Of a DNA stretch of 64,000 bases, positions 8,276-17,525 are shown one piece after another. Source of the DNA: Saccharopolyspora soli (GTDB lineage: Bacteria > Actinomycetota > Actinomycetes > Mycobacteriales > Pseudonocardiaceae); NCBI RefSeq assembly GCF_022678645.1, contig NZ_JALBWV010000012.1, positions 113,233 to 177,232 of the forward strand, given 5' to 3'. A program made the position numbers and the translations under genes. Position 1 is the first letter of the stretch; every line of letters starts with the position of its first letter. The notes beneath the pieces were generated by a model that was given only the letters and a program-made list of their open reading frames with translations, searched no databases and was not told the DNA's origin.

Positions 8276-9448
8276 TCAGCGCGGCACCCGTGGCAGGTCC
8301 AGTCCGGCAGTGGCGATCAGTTCGCGCTGCACCTCGTTGACCCCACCGCCGAAGGTGAGCACCAGGTTGCGCTTGCAGTGCACGTCGAGCCAGTCCAGCA
8401 GTTCCGCGGTGTCCACATCGGACGTGTCACCGTGCCGTCCGACGACCTCGGCGAGCAGCCGCCCCAGGTGCTGGATCCGTTCCGAGGCGAACACCTTCGT
8501 CGCCGAGGCGTCCGCGATGGCCACCGGCCCGAGCGCGGTGGCCGCCGCGACCTGCCAGTTGAGCAGTTCGTTGACCCGTTCGCAGGCACGCGCACGGGCG
8601 AGCACCCGGCGGACGTCGGGCAATTCGAGCAGCGGCGTGCCCTCCGGTGTGGTCTTCGTCCGCGCCCACTCGCGCACCTGGTCGCGCATCCCGGCGATGC
8701 GCCCGGCCGGGCCCATCATGACGCGCTCGTGGTTGAGCTGCGTGGTGATCAGCCGCCAGCCCCTGTCCTGCTCCCCCACCAGCATGGTGGCCGGGACCCG
8801 GACGTCCTGGTAGTAGCTGGCGTTGACGTGGTGCGCGCCGTCGCAGGTGATGATCGGCGTCCAGGAAAACCCCGGATCACGGGTGTCGACGATCAGGATC
8901 GAGATGCCCTTGTGCTTGGCAGCATGGGGATTCGTCCGGCACGCCAGCCAGATGTAGTCGGCGTCGTGCGCGCCGGTGGTGAAGATCTTCTGGCCGTTGA
9001 CCACGTAGGACTCGCCATCGCGCACCGCGCTGGTGCGCAGCGAGGCCAGGTCGGTGCCCGCGTCGGGCTCGGTGTAGCCGATCGCGAAGTGGATCTCCCC
9101 GGCCAGGATCTTGGGCAGGAAGAACTCCTTCTGCTCGGGCGTGCCGTATGCCTGCAACGTCGGACCCACGGTCTGCAGGGTCACCCCGGGCAACGGCACG
9201 TCCGCCCGCGCGGCCTCGTTGGCGAAGATCAACTGCTCCACGTCGCCGAATCCGCGACCGCCGTACTCGACCGGCCAACCCACGCCGAGCCAGCCGTCCC
9301 GGCCCATCCTTCGCACCACGTCGCGATGCGCCTTGCAATGCCGATCGACCGCCATCTGCTCGCGTTCGTCCGGCGTCACCAGACCGCTGAAGTAGGCACG
9401 CAGTTCCTCTTGCAGGGCGTGTTGTTCGGGGGTGAGTTCGATGAACAT
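8276..9448 (-). CDS. chsE2: ChsE2 (FadE29), acyl-CoA dehydrogenase subunit
   Basis: 390-residue FAD acyl-CoA dehydrogenase. Together with ChsE1 it forms the alpha2beta2 enzyme that dehydrogenates the C22 (3-carbon side chain) steroid-CoA. The FAD/substrate loop is seen in GYTEPDAGTDLASL and NGQKIFTTGAHDADY, and the C-terminal helical domain around NHERVMMGPAGR. ATG 9448 is preceded by GAGGTG. It lies 10 nt after chsE1 in the igr-type operon. Confidence 0.93.
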   Translation of the reverse strand: MFIELTPEQHALQEELRAYFSGLVTPDEREQMAVDRHCKAHRDVVRRMGRDGWLGVGWPVEYGGRGFGDVEQLIFANEAARADVPLPGVTLQTVGPTLQAYGTPEQKEFFLPKILAGEIHFAIGYTEPDAGTDLASLRTSAVRDGESYVVNGQKIFTTGAHDADYIWLACRTNPHAAKHKGISILIVDTRDPGFSWTPIITCDGAHHVNASYYQDVRVPATMLVGEQDRGWRLITTQLNHERVMMGPAGRIAGMRDQVREWARTKTTPEGTPLLELPDVRRVLARARACERVNELLNWQVAAATALGPVAIADASATKVFASERIQHLGRLLAEVVGRHGDTSDVDTAELLDWLDVHCKRNLVLTFGGGVNEVQRELIATAGLDLPRVPR

Positions 9449-9458
9449 GGGCACCTCT

Positions 9459-10508
9459 TCAAGCCCGCGCCGCGAGCAGGTCCAGGCGGTGTTGCGCACC
9501 ACCGGCCAGCCGAGCCAGGTCCGTGATCAGCGACGAGTAGCGGTGCAGCGGATAGGTGACGTCCAAGCCGAGGCCGCCGTGCAGGTGGTGGCAGGTCCGC
9601 AGCACTGCCGGGGCCTCTTCGGCCAGCCACCACGTGGCGACGTCGAGATCTTCGACCGCGTCGAGCCCGGAACCGAGCCGCCAGCACGCGGATTGGGCGG
9701 CCAGGTGCAGCGTGCGGGCCGCGATGTAGACGTCGGCGATCTGCTGCGACACGGCCTGGAAAGCCGCCAGCGGCTTGCCGAACTGGTGCCGGGTGCGCAC
9801 GTGCTCGGCGGTCAGGTCGAGTGCCCCGGCCACCGCGCCATCGCCCATCGCGCAGATGCCCGCGAGCGCGCACGCGTGCAGGTCGTCGAGCACGATCTGA
9901 TCCGGTTTGGCGCCGAGGAACTCACCGCGAGCGTTGTCGAGGCGGACGGCCCACTCGATGCCGGACGACGACGGAACCTTGCGCAGCGTCACGCCATCGT
10001 CGCCGGGATCGACCAGAACGACCCCGGCCCCGATCGGCGTGCTGACCGACACCAGGATCCGATGGGCGAGATCAGCGTGCAGCACTCCGGTTTTCGTGCC
10101 GGAAACCCTTGGCTCGTCGCCGATCGCAGTGGTGCGCGGCGAGTTCGGAAACGGTGCCGATGGCTCGTTCAGCGCAGCTGTCAGCGGCTTGTCGCCGAGC
10201 AATCCGTCTTGCTGTGCCGTCGTGCCGTGCCGTGCGATCGGCAGGACGCCGAAGGCCAGCGTGCTCAGTGCCGGTACGTTCGCGGCGGCGCGCCCGATCT
10301 CGGTCAGGACGATCGAGGTCTCCAGCACGCCGAGCCCGGCTCCGCCGAGCCGTTCCGGCACTGCGAGGCCGCGGAGACCCGCGTCGCCGAGCGCCTTCCA
10401 AGTCGCCTCTTCGTAACTGGTTCCAGCGACTCTACCGGCTTCGCGCCGCAGTACCTCGACGGCCAGATCTTGCACCGCCTGCTGTGTTTCCTCGAACGCG
10501 AACTCCAT
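9459..10508 (-). CDS. chsE1: ChsE1 (FadE28), acyl-CoA dehydrogenase subunit
   Basis: 349-residue partner of ChsE2. Family features are RHQFGKPLAAFQAVSQQIAD, which binds FAD across the heteromer, and HLHGGLGLDVTYPLHR at the C-terminus. It is shorter and more diverged in the middle than a stand-alone dehydrogenase, as expected for the heteromeric steroid enzymes. ATG 10508 begins MEFAFEETQ; upstream in-frame starts lack family similarity. It is the first gene of the operon, with a perfect KstR-type site 29 nt upstream. Unlike M. tuberculosis, no cyp125 or fadA5 follows upstream. Confidence 0.92.
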   Translation of the reverse strand: MEFAFEETQQAVQDLAVEVLRREAGRVAGTSYEEATWKALGDAGLRGLAVPERLGGAGLGVLETSIVLTEIGRAAANVPALSTLAFGVLPIARHGTTAQQDGLLGDKPLTAALNEPSAPFPNSPRTTAIGDEPRVSGTKTGVLHADLAHRILVSVSTPIGAGVVLVDPGDDGVTLRKVPSSSGIEWAVRLDNARGEFLGAKPDQIVLDDLHACALAGICAMGDGAVAGALDLTAEHVRTRHQFGKPLAAFQAVSQQIADVYIAARTLHLAAQSACWRLGSGLDAVEDLDVATWWLAEEAPAVLRTCHHLHGGLGLDVTYPLHRYSSLITDLARLAGGAQHRLDLLAARA

Positions 10509-10536
10509 CAGCCCCGCCTCACACATCACCATGTAG

Positions 10537-10550
10537 TGAAACTTGTTCTA
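10537..10550. promoter_or_regulatory. KstR operator upstream of chsE1
   Basis: TGAAACTTGTTCTA fits the published KstR consensus TnnAACnnGTTnnA at every fixed position, and sits 29 bp before chsE1. KstR is encoded 4 kb away. Sterol-induced derepression of the chsE1-ltp2 operon is therefore expected. Confidence 0.8.
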
Positions 10551-10563
10551 GTAGTACCGGTAG

Positions 10564-11397
<834 letters not shown>

Positions 11398-11400
11398 CCG

Positions 11401-11446
11401 GTCGTGAGTGCCCAGCCGGGCTCCAGCCCGGTTGCGCACTCACGAC
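11401..11446. repeat. Dispersed palindrome, family B copy 2
   Basis: GTCGTGAGTG (11401-11410) pairs with CACTCACGAC (ending 11446); inner arms AGCCGGGCT/AGCCCGGTT also pair. It begins 3 nt after a stop codon, between convergent genes. Confidence 0.85.
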
Positions 11447-11459
11447 AGCACCACCACGG

Positions 11460-11505
11460 GTCGTGAGTGCTGATGGTCGCCCCAGCGGCCATAGCCGCTC
11501 ACGAC
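11460..11505. repeat. Dispersed palindrome, family B copy 3
   Basis: GTCGTGAG...CTCACGAC with a different inner sequence (TGGTCGC / GCGGCCA). It is in tandem with copy 2, separated by 13 bp, so two hairpins separate the convergent genes. Confidence 0.8.
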
Positions 11506-11516
11506 AATCGGAGGGG

Positions 11517-12590
11517 TCAGGCGCCGGGGACGTTTTCGAGTTCGCAGCAGGGCGTGTTCTCCGCTGGTAAGCCAGTTGGGAGCCGGTCACCTCGGAAGAT
11601 GCCGTTGCCCGGTGTGGTCCGGGACAGCGCGTCCGCTGCCAGGACGACCGCGGCTCCGGTCCAGGTGGTGCGTTCCTCCGGCCAGCGCTTGCCGTCGGCG
11701 TAGACCAGACCGGTCCAGTACGAACCGTCCGGGTCTCGCAGGTGTTGCATCGCGGCCAGCAGGTCCCGCGCCCGCTCCGGCTCCCCCACCGCGTCGAGGC
11801 TCAGCGCCAGTTCGCAGGTTTCCGCGCCGGTGACCCACGGGTGGTCGTCGACGCAGCGCACCCCGAGCCCGTCGACCACGAAGTCCGACCAGCGGGCGAA
11901 CAACCGCTGCCGCCCGGCATCGCCGCGCAAGGCACCGCCGAGCACCGGGTAGTACCAGTCCATCGAATACCGGTGCTTCGGCGTGAACGCTTCGGGATGC
12001 CGACGCAGCGCGTGGCCGAGCCTGCCCAGCGCCACCTCCCAGCCGGGCTGCGGCCGGTCCAGGTACTCAGCCAACGCCAGCGCGCAGCGCAAGCTGTGGT
12101 GAATGCTGGAACAGCCCGACAACAACGCCTCACCAGCCGGGATGCCGTACGCGCCGACCGCCCAGTCGATCTCGCCGCGCTCGCGCTGCACGGTGAGCAC
12201 GAAGTCGATCGCGGCGCGGACCATCGGCCACATCCGCTCCGCGAATCCGTCATCGCCGCTGATCAGCAGGTAGTGCCACACGCCGACGGCCGGATACGCG
12301 CAGAAGTTGGTGTCCGCTCCGGCGTCCTCGACCTGCCCGTCGCGCACTTGCAACGGCCAGGATCCGTCCGCGCGCTGGGTGTCGCGCAGCCACGAGTAGG
12401 CGCCCTCCGCCTCGGCGAGCAGCCCCGTCGCGGCCATCGCCATCGCGGACTCGACGTGGTCCCACGGGTCCACGTGCCCACCCGGAAACCACGGCACCGC
12501 ACCGGATGCCAGCTGGGTCGCCGCGATGGCCTTGCCGGTCTGGGCGGCCGCCTCGGCGGACAGCACGCCCGGAACGTCAGGCCCCGGCAC
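11517..12590 (-). CDS. Alpha-toroid protein (prenyltransferase/squalene-oxidase repeat type)
   Basis: 357 residues predicted as an (alpha/alpha)6 barrel. QW-like repeats are visible as QRADGSW and LRDPDGSYWTG, with repeated His/Trp-rich helices such as PWVTGAETCELALSLDA. Relatives are annotated loosely as prenyltransferase-like or terpene-cyclase-like; the activity is unknown. GTG 12590 overlaps the end of the methyltransferase by 14 nt. It is the last gene of an operon with a GT4 glycosyltransferase and a methyltransferase, suggesting modification of a glycosylated lipid or polyprenyl product. Confidence 0.82.
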   Translation of the reverse strand: MPGPDVPGVLSAEAAAQTGKAIAATQLASGAVPWFPGGHVDPWDHVESAMAMAATGLLAEAEGAYSWLRDTQRADGSWPLQVRDGQVEDAGADTNFCAYPAVGVWHYLLISGDDGFAERMWPMVRAAIDFVLTVQRERGEIDWAVGAYGIPAGEALLSGCSSIHHSLRCALALAEYLDRPQPGWEVALGRLGHALRRHPEAFTPKHRYSMDWYYPVLGGALRGDAGRQRLFARWSDFVVDGLGVRCVDDHPWVTGAETCELALSLDAVGEPERARDLLAAMQHLRDPDGSYWTGLVYADGKRWPEERTTWTGAAVVLAADALSRTTPGNGIFRGDRLPTGLPAENTPCCELENVPGA

Positions 12591-13308
12591 GGGCCGCTCC
12601 CGGCTTGCCCAGGTAGACCACGATGCTCTTGCCCAGCACCGGGTCCAGCACCCGCTCCGCGGTGCGGGTGATCCAGGGCCGCTTCATCAGGTCCCAAACC
12701 AGGAACCGGTGGTAGAGCGCGGGCAGCGGGTGGTCGTCGTTGCCCGTGCCGACCGCGCACTTCAGCCACCAGTACGGCGAGTGCAGCGCGTGCGCGTAGT
12801 GGTGGAACGCCGGGCGCAGGCCCGCGTCGCGGAGCTTGCCGATCAGCTCGTCGGCGGTGTAGATCCGCACGTGGCCGCCCTCGACCTGGTGGTACTCGTC
12901 GGACAGCGCCCAGCAGATCTTCTCCGGCCACCAGCGCGGCACCGTGACCACCACCCGGCCACCGGGCTTGACCACGCGCACCAGCTCGCGCATCGCCTTC
13001 TCGTCCTCGGGGACGTGCTCCAGGATCTCCGAGGCGATCACGCAGTCGAAGTGCCCGTCCGGGAACGGCAGCGCGAGCGCGTCACCGGAGACGGTCTGCG
13101 CGCTGGCACCATCCGGCACCTGGTTCTCGGCCTTCATCGCGGCGAACATCGCCGCCACGTTCGCCAACTCCGCGACGTCCTGGTCGAAGGCGATCACGTC
13201 CGCTCCGCGCCGATAGAGCTCGAAGGCGTGCCGCCCCGCGCCGCAGCCCAGGTCCAGCACCCGCTGGCCCGGCCGCACGCCGAGCTTTTCGAAGTCCACC
13301 GTCAGCAA
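12577..13308 (-). CDS. Class I SAM-dependent methyltransferase (Methyltransf_11-like)
   Basis: 243 residues. Motif I VLDLGCGAGRHAFEL lies near residue 18, acidic motif II reads VIAFDQD, and FDCVIASEILEHVPED is the typical Methyltransf_11 post-motif. A TTG start at 13308 is inferred: GGGAG lies 7 nt upstream, the start overlaps the glycosyltransferase stop, and the frame then opens with LTVDFEKLGVRPG, typical of the family N-terminus. No later start would keep motif I complete. The substrate is unknown; the context suggests a glycolipid or cell-envelope product. Confidence 0.85.
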   Translation of the reverse strand: MLTVDFEKLGVRPGQRVLDLGCGAGRHAFELYRRGADVIAFDQDVAELANVAAMFAAMKAENQVPDGASAQTVSGDALALPFPDGHFDCVIASEILEHVPEDEKAMRELVRVVKPGGRVVVTVPRWWPEKICWALSDEYHQVEGGHVRIYTADELIGKLRDAGLRPAFHHYAHALHSPYWWLKCAVGTGNDDHPLPALYHRFLVWDLMKRPWITRTAERVLDPVLGKSIVVYLGKPGAARAGA

Positions 13309-14558
13309 CGCGCTGCTCCCTTCCCGGCGCGCGGCCCGCGCGCGATCGCTTCGGCGTAGCAGTCGACCGTCGCCGCTGCCACCGATTTCCAGCTGTACTT
13401 CGCCAAGACCCGAGCTCGACCCGCCGCGCCGAGCCGCTGCCGCCGGTCGGCCGAGTCGAGCAGTCTGGTCAGCGCCTTGGCCAGCGCTTCGGCGTCGCCG
13501 GGCGGCGCCAGGTCGGCGCATTCGCCGTCGCGCCCGGCGACCTCCGGGATGGCTCCGGCGCGGCTGGCCACCAGCGGCGTCGCGCAGGCCATCGCCTCGA
13601 CGGTCGGCAGCGAGAACCCTTCGTACAGCGACGGCACGCAGGCCACCTCGGCGGAGCCGAGCAACTCGGCGAGCGCGGCGTCGCTGAGCCCGTTGACGGT
13701 GCGCACCACGTCGCCGATGGTCAGCTCCTCGATGCGCTGCTCGGTCGGCCCGCCGGGGGTCGGCCGGGCGACCAGCACCAGTTCCACGGTGCGTTCGGTG
13801 CGCAGCTTCGCGACCGCCTCCAGCAGCGTGCCGATGCCCTTCATCGGGGTGTCCGCGCTGGCCATCGCCACGATGCGGCCCGGCACCCGCGGCGCGGTCG
13901 GCGGCTTGAACACCTCGGCGTCCACGCCCAGCGGCACCACCCGCAACTGGCCGGGGGCAACGCCGAAATCCTGCCCGATGTCGGCGGCCGAGGACTCCGA
14001 AACGGTCAGCAGCCGCGGGATCCGGCGAGCCACCCGGGCCTGCATGCGGGTGAACCCGTACCAGCGGCGCACCCCGATCCGCCGCCAGCCGGTGGCCCCG
14101 GCCAACTCGACCCGGCGATCGTGGGTGATGGGGTGGTGCACCGTCGCCACCAGCGGAATTCCGGCCCGTTGCAGGGAAAGCAGACCGTATCCGAGGCTCT
14201 GGTTGTCGTGCACCACGTCGAACTCGTGGGACCGCGCGCGCAGCAGCTTGGCGGCGCGCAGGCTGAAGGTCAGCGGCTCCGGGAAGCCAGCGGACCACAT
14301 CGTGGCGACCTCCAGCAGGTCGACGGCGTCACGCAGTTCCCGCCAGTTCGGCGTGCGGAACGGGTCGGCCTCGTCGTAGAGGTCGAGGCTGTCCACCGCG
14401 GTCAGGTCCACGCCGGGATCCAGCTCCGGGTACGGCTGCCCGGAGAACACCTCGACGTGGTGACCCAGCTCGGCCAGTCCGCGGCTGAGGTGTCGGACGT
14501 AGACGCCTTGCCCGCCGCAGTGCGGCTTGCTCCGGTAGGACAGCAACGCGATCCGCAC
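13302..14558 (-). CDS. Glycosyltransferase family 4 (GT-B fold)
   Basis: 418 residues. The N-terminal domain opens RIALLSYRSKPHCGGQGVYV with the Gly-rich acceptor loop. The C-terminal donor domain has VPSLYEGFSLPTVEAMACATP (the E-x7-E motif). It likely transfers a sugar from a nucleotide donor to a lipid or metabolite at the cytoplasmic membrane face. GTG 14558 is preceded by GAGGTGAG. It is the first gene of a three-gene overlapping operon and shares its divergent promoter region with kstR, which contains a KstR-type site. Confidence 0.88.
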   Translation of the reverse strand: MRIALLSYRSKPHCGGQGVYVRHLSRGLAELGHHVEVFSGQPYPELDPGVDLTAVDSLDLYDEADPFRTPNWRELRDAVDLLEVATMWSAGFPEPLTFSLRAAKLLRARSHEFDVVHDNQSLGYGLLSLQRAGIPLVATVHHPITHDRRVELAGATGWRRIGVRRWYGFTRMQARVARRIPRLLTVSESSAADIGQDFGVAPGQLRVVPLGVDAEVFKPPTAPRVPGRIVAMASADTPMKGIGTLLEAVAKLRTERTVELVLVARPTPGGPTEQRIEELTIGDVVRTVNGLSDAALAELLGSAEVACVPSLYEGFSLPTVEAMACATPLVASRAGAIPEVAGRDGECADLAPPGDAEALAKALTRLLDSADRRQRLGAAGRARVLAKYSWKSVAAATVDCYAEAIARGPRAGKGAARC

Positions 14559-14599
14559 GACTCACCTCACACCGCCCGCGGTCGGCGGGCTGGGTAGAC

Positions 14600-14613
14600 T
14601 GGAACATGTTTCG
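14600..14613. promoter_or_regulatory. KstR-type operator in the kstR/glycosyltransferase divergent promoter
   Basis: TGGAACATGTTTCG contains the perfect core AACATGTT and matches TnnAACnnGTTnnA except for the last A. Autoregulation of kstR is known in mycobacteria; here the site could also affect the glycosyltransferase operon, whose start is 42 bp away. Confidence 0.65.
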
Positions 14614-14719
14614 ATCGAACCACGTCGATCACCTTAACCCGTGAGGGTGGTGCGGCGATGAGCCGCGTGGCGACGAACACGCGTTTTCGACCAACGAGTC
14701 TTCGAGGGGACCACGCTGC

Positions 14720-15328
14720 ATGGAAAGCACGTCGCGCAATGTCCTCCAGGCGCTCCGGGACGACGAGGCTGGTTCCACCGCCCAGCACGAACGCCGCAAG
14801 CGCATCATCGACGCGACCATCGCGCTGGCCACCAAGGGCGGCTACGACGCGGTCCAGATGCGAACCGTGGCGGAGAAGGCCGATGTCGCGCTGGGCACGC
14901 TCTACCGGTACTTCCCGTCCAAGGTCCACCTGCTGGTGACCGGCCTGGCCAGGGAGTTCGAGCGGGCGCTGGACAAGATGGACCGCACCAAGGTGACGGG
15001 TGAAACGCCTTACGAACGGGTCATGTTCGTGCTCAGCCGCACCACCCGCTCGTTGCAGCGCAACCCGCAGCTGACCGAGGCGATGACCCGCGCCTTCATG
15101 TTCGCCGACACGTCCGCGGCCGCCGAGGTCGACACGGTCGCGGCATTGGCCGAGCGGTTCTTCACCAACGCGATGACCGACGGCGAGCCGACCGATGAGG
15201 AGAAGGCGATCGCCCGGGTGATCACCGACGTGTGGCTGTCCAACCTGGTCGCCTGGGTGACCCGCCGAGCATCGGCCTCCGACGTCTCCAACCGCCTGGA
15301 ACTCACGGTCCGCCTGCTACTCGCGTGA
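14720..15328 (+). CDS. kstR: KstR, TetR-family repressor of sterol catabolism
   Basis: 202 residues. The N-terminal HTH region RRKRIIDATIALATKGGYD...VALGTLYRYFPSKVHLL is very close to the mycobacterial KstR sequence as remembered. The C-terminal ligand domain has the KstR-like stretches RNPQLTEAMTRAFMFAD and RVITDVWLSNLVAWVTRRAS. KstR is released from DNA by 3-oxo-cholestenoyl-CoA-type intermediates and controls the upper pathway (ksh, chs/ltp2). ATG 14720 follows GAGGGG at a slightly long distance. The gene is followed by a 47-bp palindrome. Confidence 0.93.
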   Translation: MESTSRNVLQALRDDEAGSTAQHERRKRIIDATIALATKGGYDAVQMRTVAEKADVALGTLYRYFPSKVHLLVTGLAREFERALDKMDRTKVTGETPYERVMFVLSRTTRSLQRNPQLTEAMTRAFMFADTSAAAEVDTVAALAERFFTNAMTDGEPTDEEKAIARVITDVWLSNLVAWVTRRASASDVSNRLELTVRLLLA

Positions 15329-15344
15329 CCCGTTTGGGTGTTGG

Positions 15345-15391
15345 GTGAGGGGCACCCTTTACCAAGTAACTTGGTGAAGGGTGCCCCTCAC
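15345..15391. repeat. 47-bp dispersed palindrome, family A copy 1
   Basis: Arms of 23 nt beginning GTGAGGGGCACCCTT pair around a single central base with one G-T mismatch. It lies between the convergent ends of kstR and the MBL-fold gene. It is nearly identical to copies at 44673, 52476 and 63795. A long RNA hairpin here could terminate transcription from both sides. Confidence 0.92.
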
Positions 15392-15401
15392 CTTCGGAAG
15401 A

Positions 15402-16439
15402 TCACTCGGGTGGGGTGGTGTAGCTGAGGACTCCGTCCACCAGGGACGAGGTCAGGATTCCTCGGGTGACGAGGACGTCCAGGTGCGCGTTGGTTTCGCC
15501 GACCGCTAGGACTTGGTTGAACAGGTCGAGGTCGAGCAGCTTGCGGTTGCGGCGGGTCCAGCCGAGTTTCAGCGCCGCCTCGTACGCGGTGCCCGCGCCG
15601 TCGCGGACCGCCTCGGCGGTTTGGTCCAGGCGTTGCTCGTGGTGCCGCAGGAGTTCCGCGATGCGGGTGTGCGAACTGTCGGCGACCGGGCCGTGGGCTG
15701 GTAGCAGTCGCATGTCCGGGTAGGACTGCATCAGCCGCAGCGAATCCAGGTAGTCGCGCAGCGGGAGTTCGGCCCGCTCCGGTTCGACGCCGATGGATGG
15801 CGTGATGTGCGGCAGGATGTGGTCGCCGGAGAACAGCAGAGCGGACGCGGAATCCAGGAACACCAGGTGCCCGCGCGTGTGCCCCGGCGTCGGCACGGCG
15901 AGCAGGGTGCGACTCGCCAGCGGGATCTCGACCTTGCCTTCCAGCCATTCGTCCGGGAGCTCGTACGGGCTGCGGGACTTCGGCGCCTGCCCGCCGTACG
16001 CCTCGGCCAACTTCGCCAGCAGTTCCGCCGCGCCCCAACGTTGCAGCCGCAGCGCCTCGGCCTCCTGCCGATTGGCCAGAATCGCTTCCACCGATGGCTG
16101 TTCGTCCGCGCCGAGGCTGATCCGGGAGCCGAACGTCCGGCGCAGCGTCACCGCGAGCGTGTAGTGGTCGCGGTGGGCGTGGGTGACCAGGAAGCGCTGG
16201 ACGTCCTCGAAGCCGCGCCCGAGCTGGCCCAAACCGGATTCGAGCTGGTCGCGGGCCTCGTCCAGCGCCCAGCCGGAGTCGATGAGCACCAAGCCGTCGG
16301 CGTCCTCGATGGCGTAGACGTTGACTGCCCGCAGCCCGTCGTTGGGCAGTGGCAGCGGAATCCGGTGCACGCCCGGAGCCACCTCGAACACCCCCGGCTC
16401 GATCCAGGCGTGTCGCGCATCCGCCGCACCGTCGTTCAC
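15402..16439 (-). CDS. MBL-fold metallo-hydrolase
   Basis: 345 residues. The zinc-binding motif THAHRDH is at residues 86-92 and later ligands are in TPGHTRGH and FSGDHILPH. A helical C-terminal domain follows (about 250-345). The fold is that of metal-dependent hydrolases acting on thioesters or other esters; the substrate is unknown. GTG 16439 is chosen because GGAGG lies 6 nt upstream. Its place beside kstR suggests, but does not prove, a role in sterol CoA-ester metabolism. Confidence 0.86.
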   Translation of the reverse strand: MNDGAADARHAWIEPGVFEVAPGVHRIPLPLPNDGLRAVNVYAIEDADGLVLIDSGWALDEARDQLESGLGQLGRGFEDVQRFLVTHAHRDHYTLAVTLRRTFGSRISLGADEQPSVEAILANRQEAEALRLQRWGAAELLAKLAEAYGGQAPKSRSPYELPDEWLEGKVEIPLASRTLLAVPTPGHTRGHLVFLDSASALLFSGDHILPHITPSIGVEPERAELPLRDYLDSLRLMQSYPDMRLLPAHGPVADSSHTRIAELLRHHEQRLDQTAEAVRDGAGTAYEAALKLGWTRRNRKLLDLDLFNQVLAVGETNAHLDVLVTRGILTSSLVDGVLSYTTPPE

Positions 16440-16606
16440 CGTCGACCTCCCGTTGGCAGCACACCGCTCCGACGCAGCGTAACCCGGCACTCCCCCGGAG
16501 CCCGCGCGGATTCGCAGCTTCTTAAAAGAGAATTATCACGCCCGTCGAAATGGTGTGCTGACCAAACCGATCCGTCCACTGAGGACGTCGAGCGGGGTCT
16601 CGGCGA

Positions 16607-17506
16607 TCACGACCCGTACACCGGCTCCGGGGCTGGTGCCTGGGCGAGCAGTTCGCGCACTACCGGTCCGATCTCGGCCGGTTCCCACCGCCGACCCGCA
16701 TCGCGGGACGGCCCTCGTTGCCATCCGGTCGCCACGGTCACCGCTCCGCCCCGCACTTCGAAAACCCGCCCGGTGACGTCAGCTGATGCCTCGCTGCCCA
16801 GCCAAACCACCAGCGGCGAGACGTTCTCCGCCGCCATCCCGTCGAATCCGTCAGCGGGCTCGGCCATCAGGTCGACGAAGACGTCCTCGGTCATCCGGGT
16901 CCGCGCCGACGGTGCGATCGCGTTCACCGTGACGCCGTAACGCGCGAGTTCGGCGGCGGTGTTGACGGTCAGCGCGACGATTCCGGCCTTCGCGGCGGCG
17001 TAGTTGGTCTGCCCGATGCTGCCGAGCAGCCCGGCACCAGAGGTCGTGTTCACCACACGGGGCTGCACCGGCGCACCGGCTTTCGCCTGGTCCCGCCAGT
17101 ATTGCGCCGCATGGCGCAGGGTCGCGGCGTGCCCCTTGAGGTGCACCCGGATCACCTGGTCCCACTCAGCCTCGGTGACGTTGACGAACATCCGGTCGCG
17201 GACCACGCCCGCGTTGTTCACCAGCACGTCGAGGCCGCCGAAGCGGTCCACCGCGAAAGCCACCAGTTCGCGCGCCTGCTCCCAATCCGCGACATCGGCT
17301 CCGTGCACCGCGGCTTCGCCGCCCAGCGCCTCGATCTCCGCCGCCACTTGCTGGGCTGGCTGGTCGTCGCCGCCGCTGCCGTCCAGGCCCACGCCGATGT
17401 CGTTGACCACGACCTTCGCGCCCTGCCTGGCGAATTCCAGCGCGTGCGCCCGCCCCAGGCCGCGTCCGGCACCCGTCACGATCACGACTCTGCCCGCGCA
17501 GATCAC
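16607..17506 (-). CDS. Short-chain dehydrogenase/reductase (Rv3548c-like)
   Basis: 299 residues. It has the Rossmann motif TGAGRGLG, the structural NNAG, and catalytic Ser/Tyr/Lys in TTSGAG and YAAAKAG. The acidic VVNDIGVGLDGSG after beta-2 suggests NAD(H) preference, as in the hydroxyacyl-CoA dehydrogenase SDR subgroup. GTG 17506 is chosen because AGGAGG lies 6 nt upstream; a longer start at 17524 would include that site. It lies 19 nt downstream of another SDR, matching the Rv3549c-Rv3548c pair next to echA20 in M. tuberculosis. The exact steroid intermediate is not known to me. Confidence 0.87.
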   Translation of the reverse strand: MICAGRVVIVTGAGRGLGRAHALEFARQGAKVVVNDIGVGLDGSGGDDQPAQQVAAEIEALGGEAAVHGADVADWEQARELVAFAVDRFGGLDVLVNNAGVVRDRMFVNVTEAEWDQVIRVHLKGHAATLRHAAQYWRDQAKAGAPVQPRVVNTTSGAGLLGSIGQTNYAAAKAGIVALTVNTAAELARYGVTVNAIAPSARTRMTEDVFVDLMAEPADGFDGMAAENVSPLVVWLGSEASADVTGRVFEVRGGAVTVATGWQRGPSRDAGRRWEPAEIGPVVRELLAQAPAPEPVYGS

Positions 17507-17525
17507 CGGTCTCCTCCTGTCCACA

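Noticed and set aside
11401..11505. Tandem palindromes considered as a CRISPR fragment
   Set aside because: Units are self-complementary and dispersed across the window, inner parts pair with each other, and there are no regular unique spacers or cas genes.
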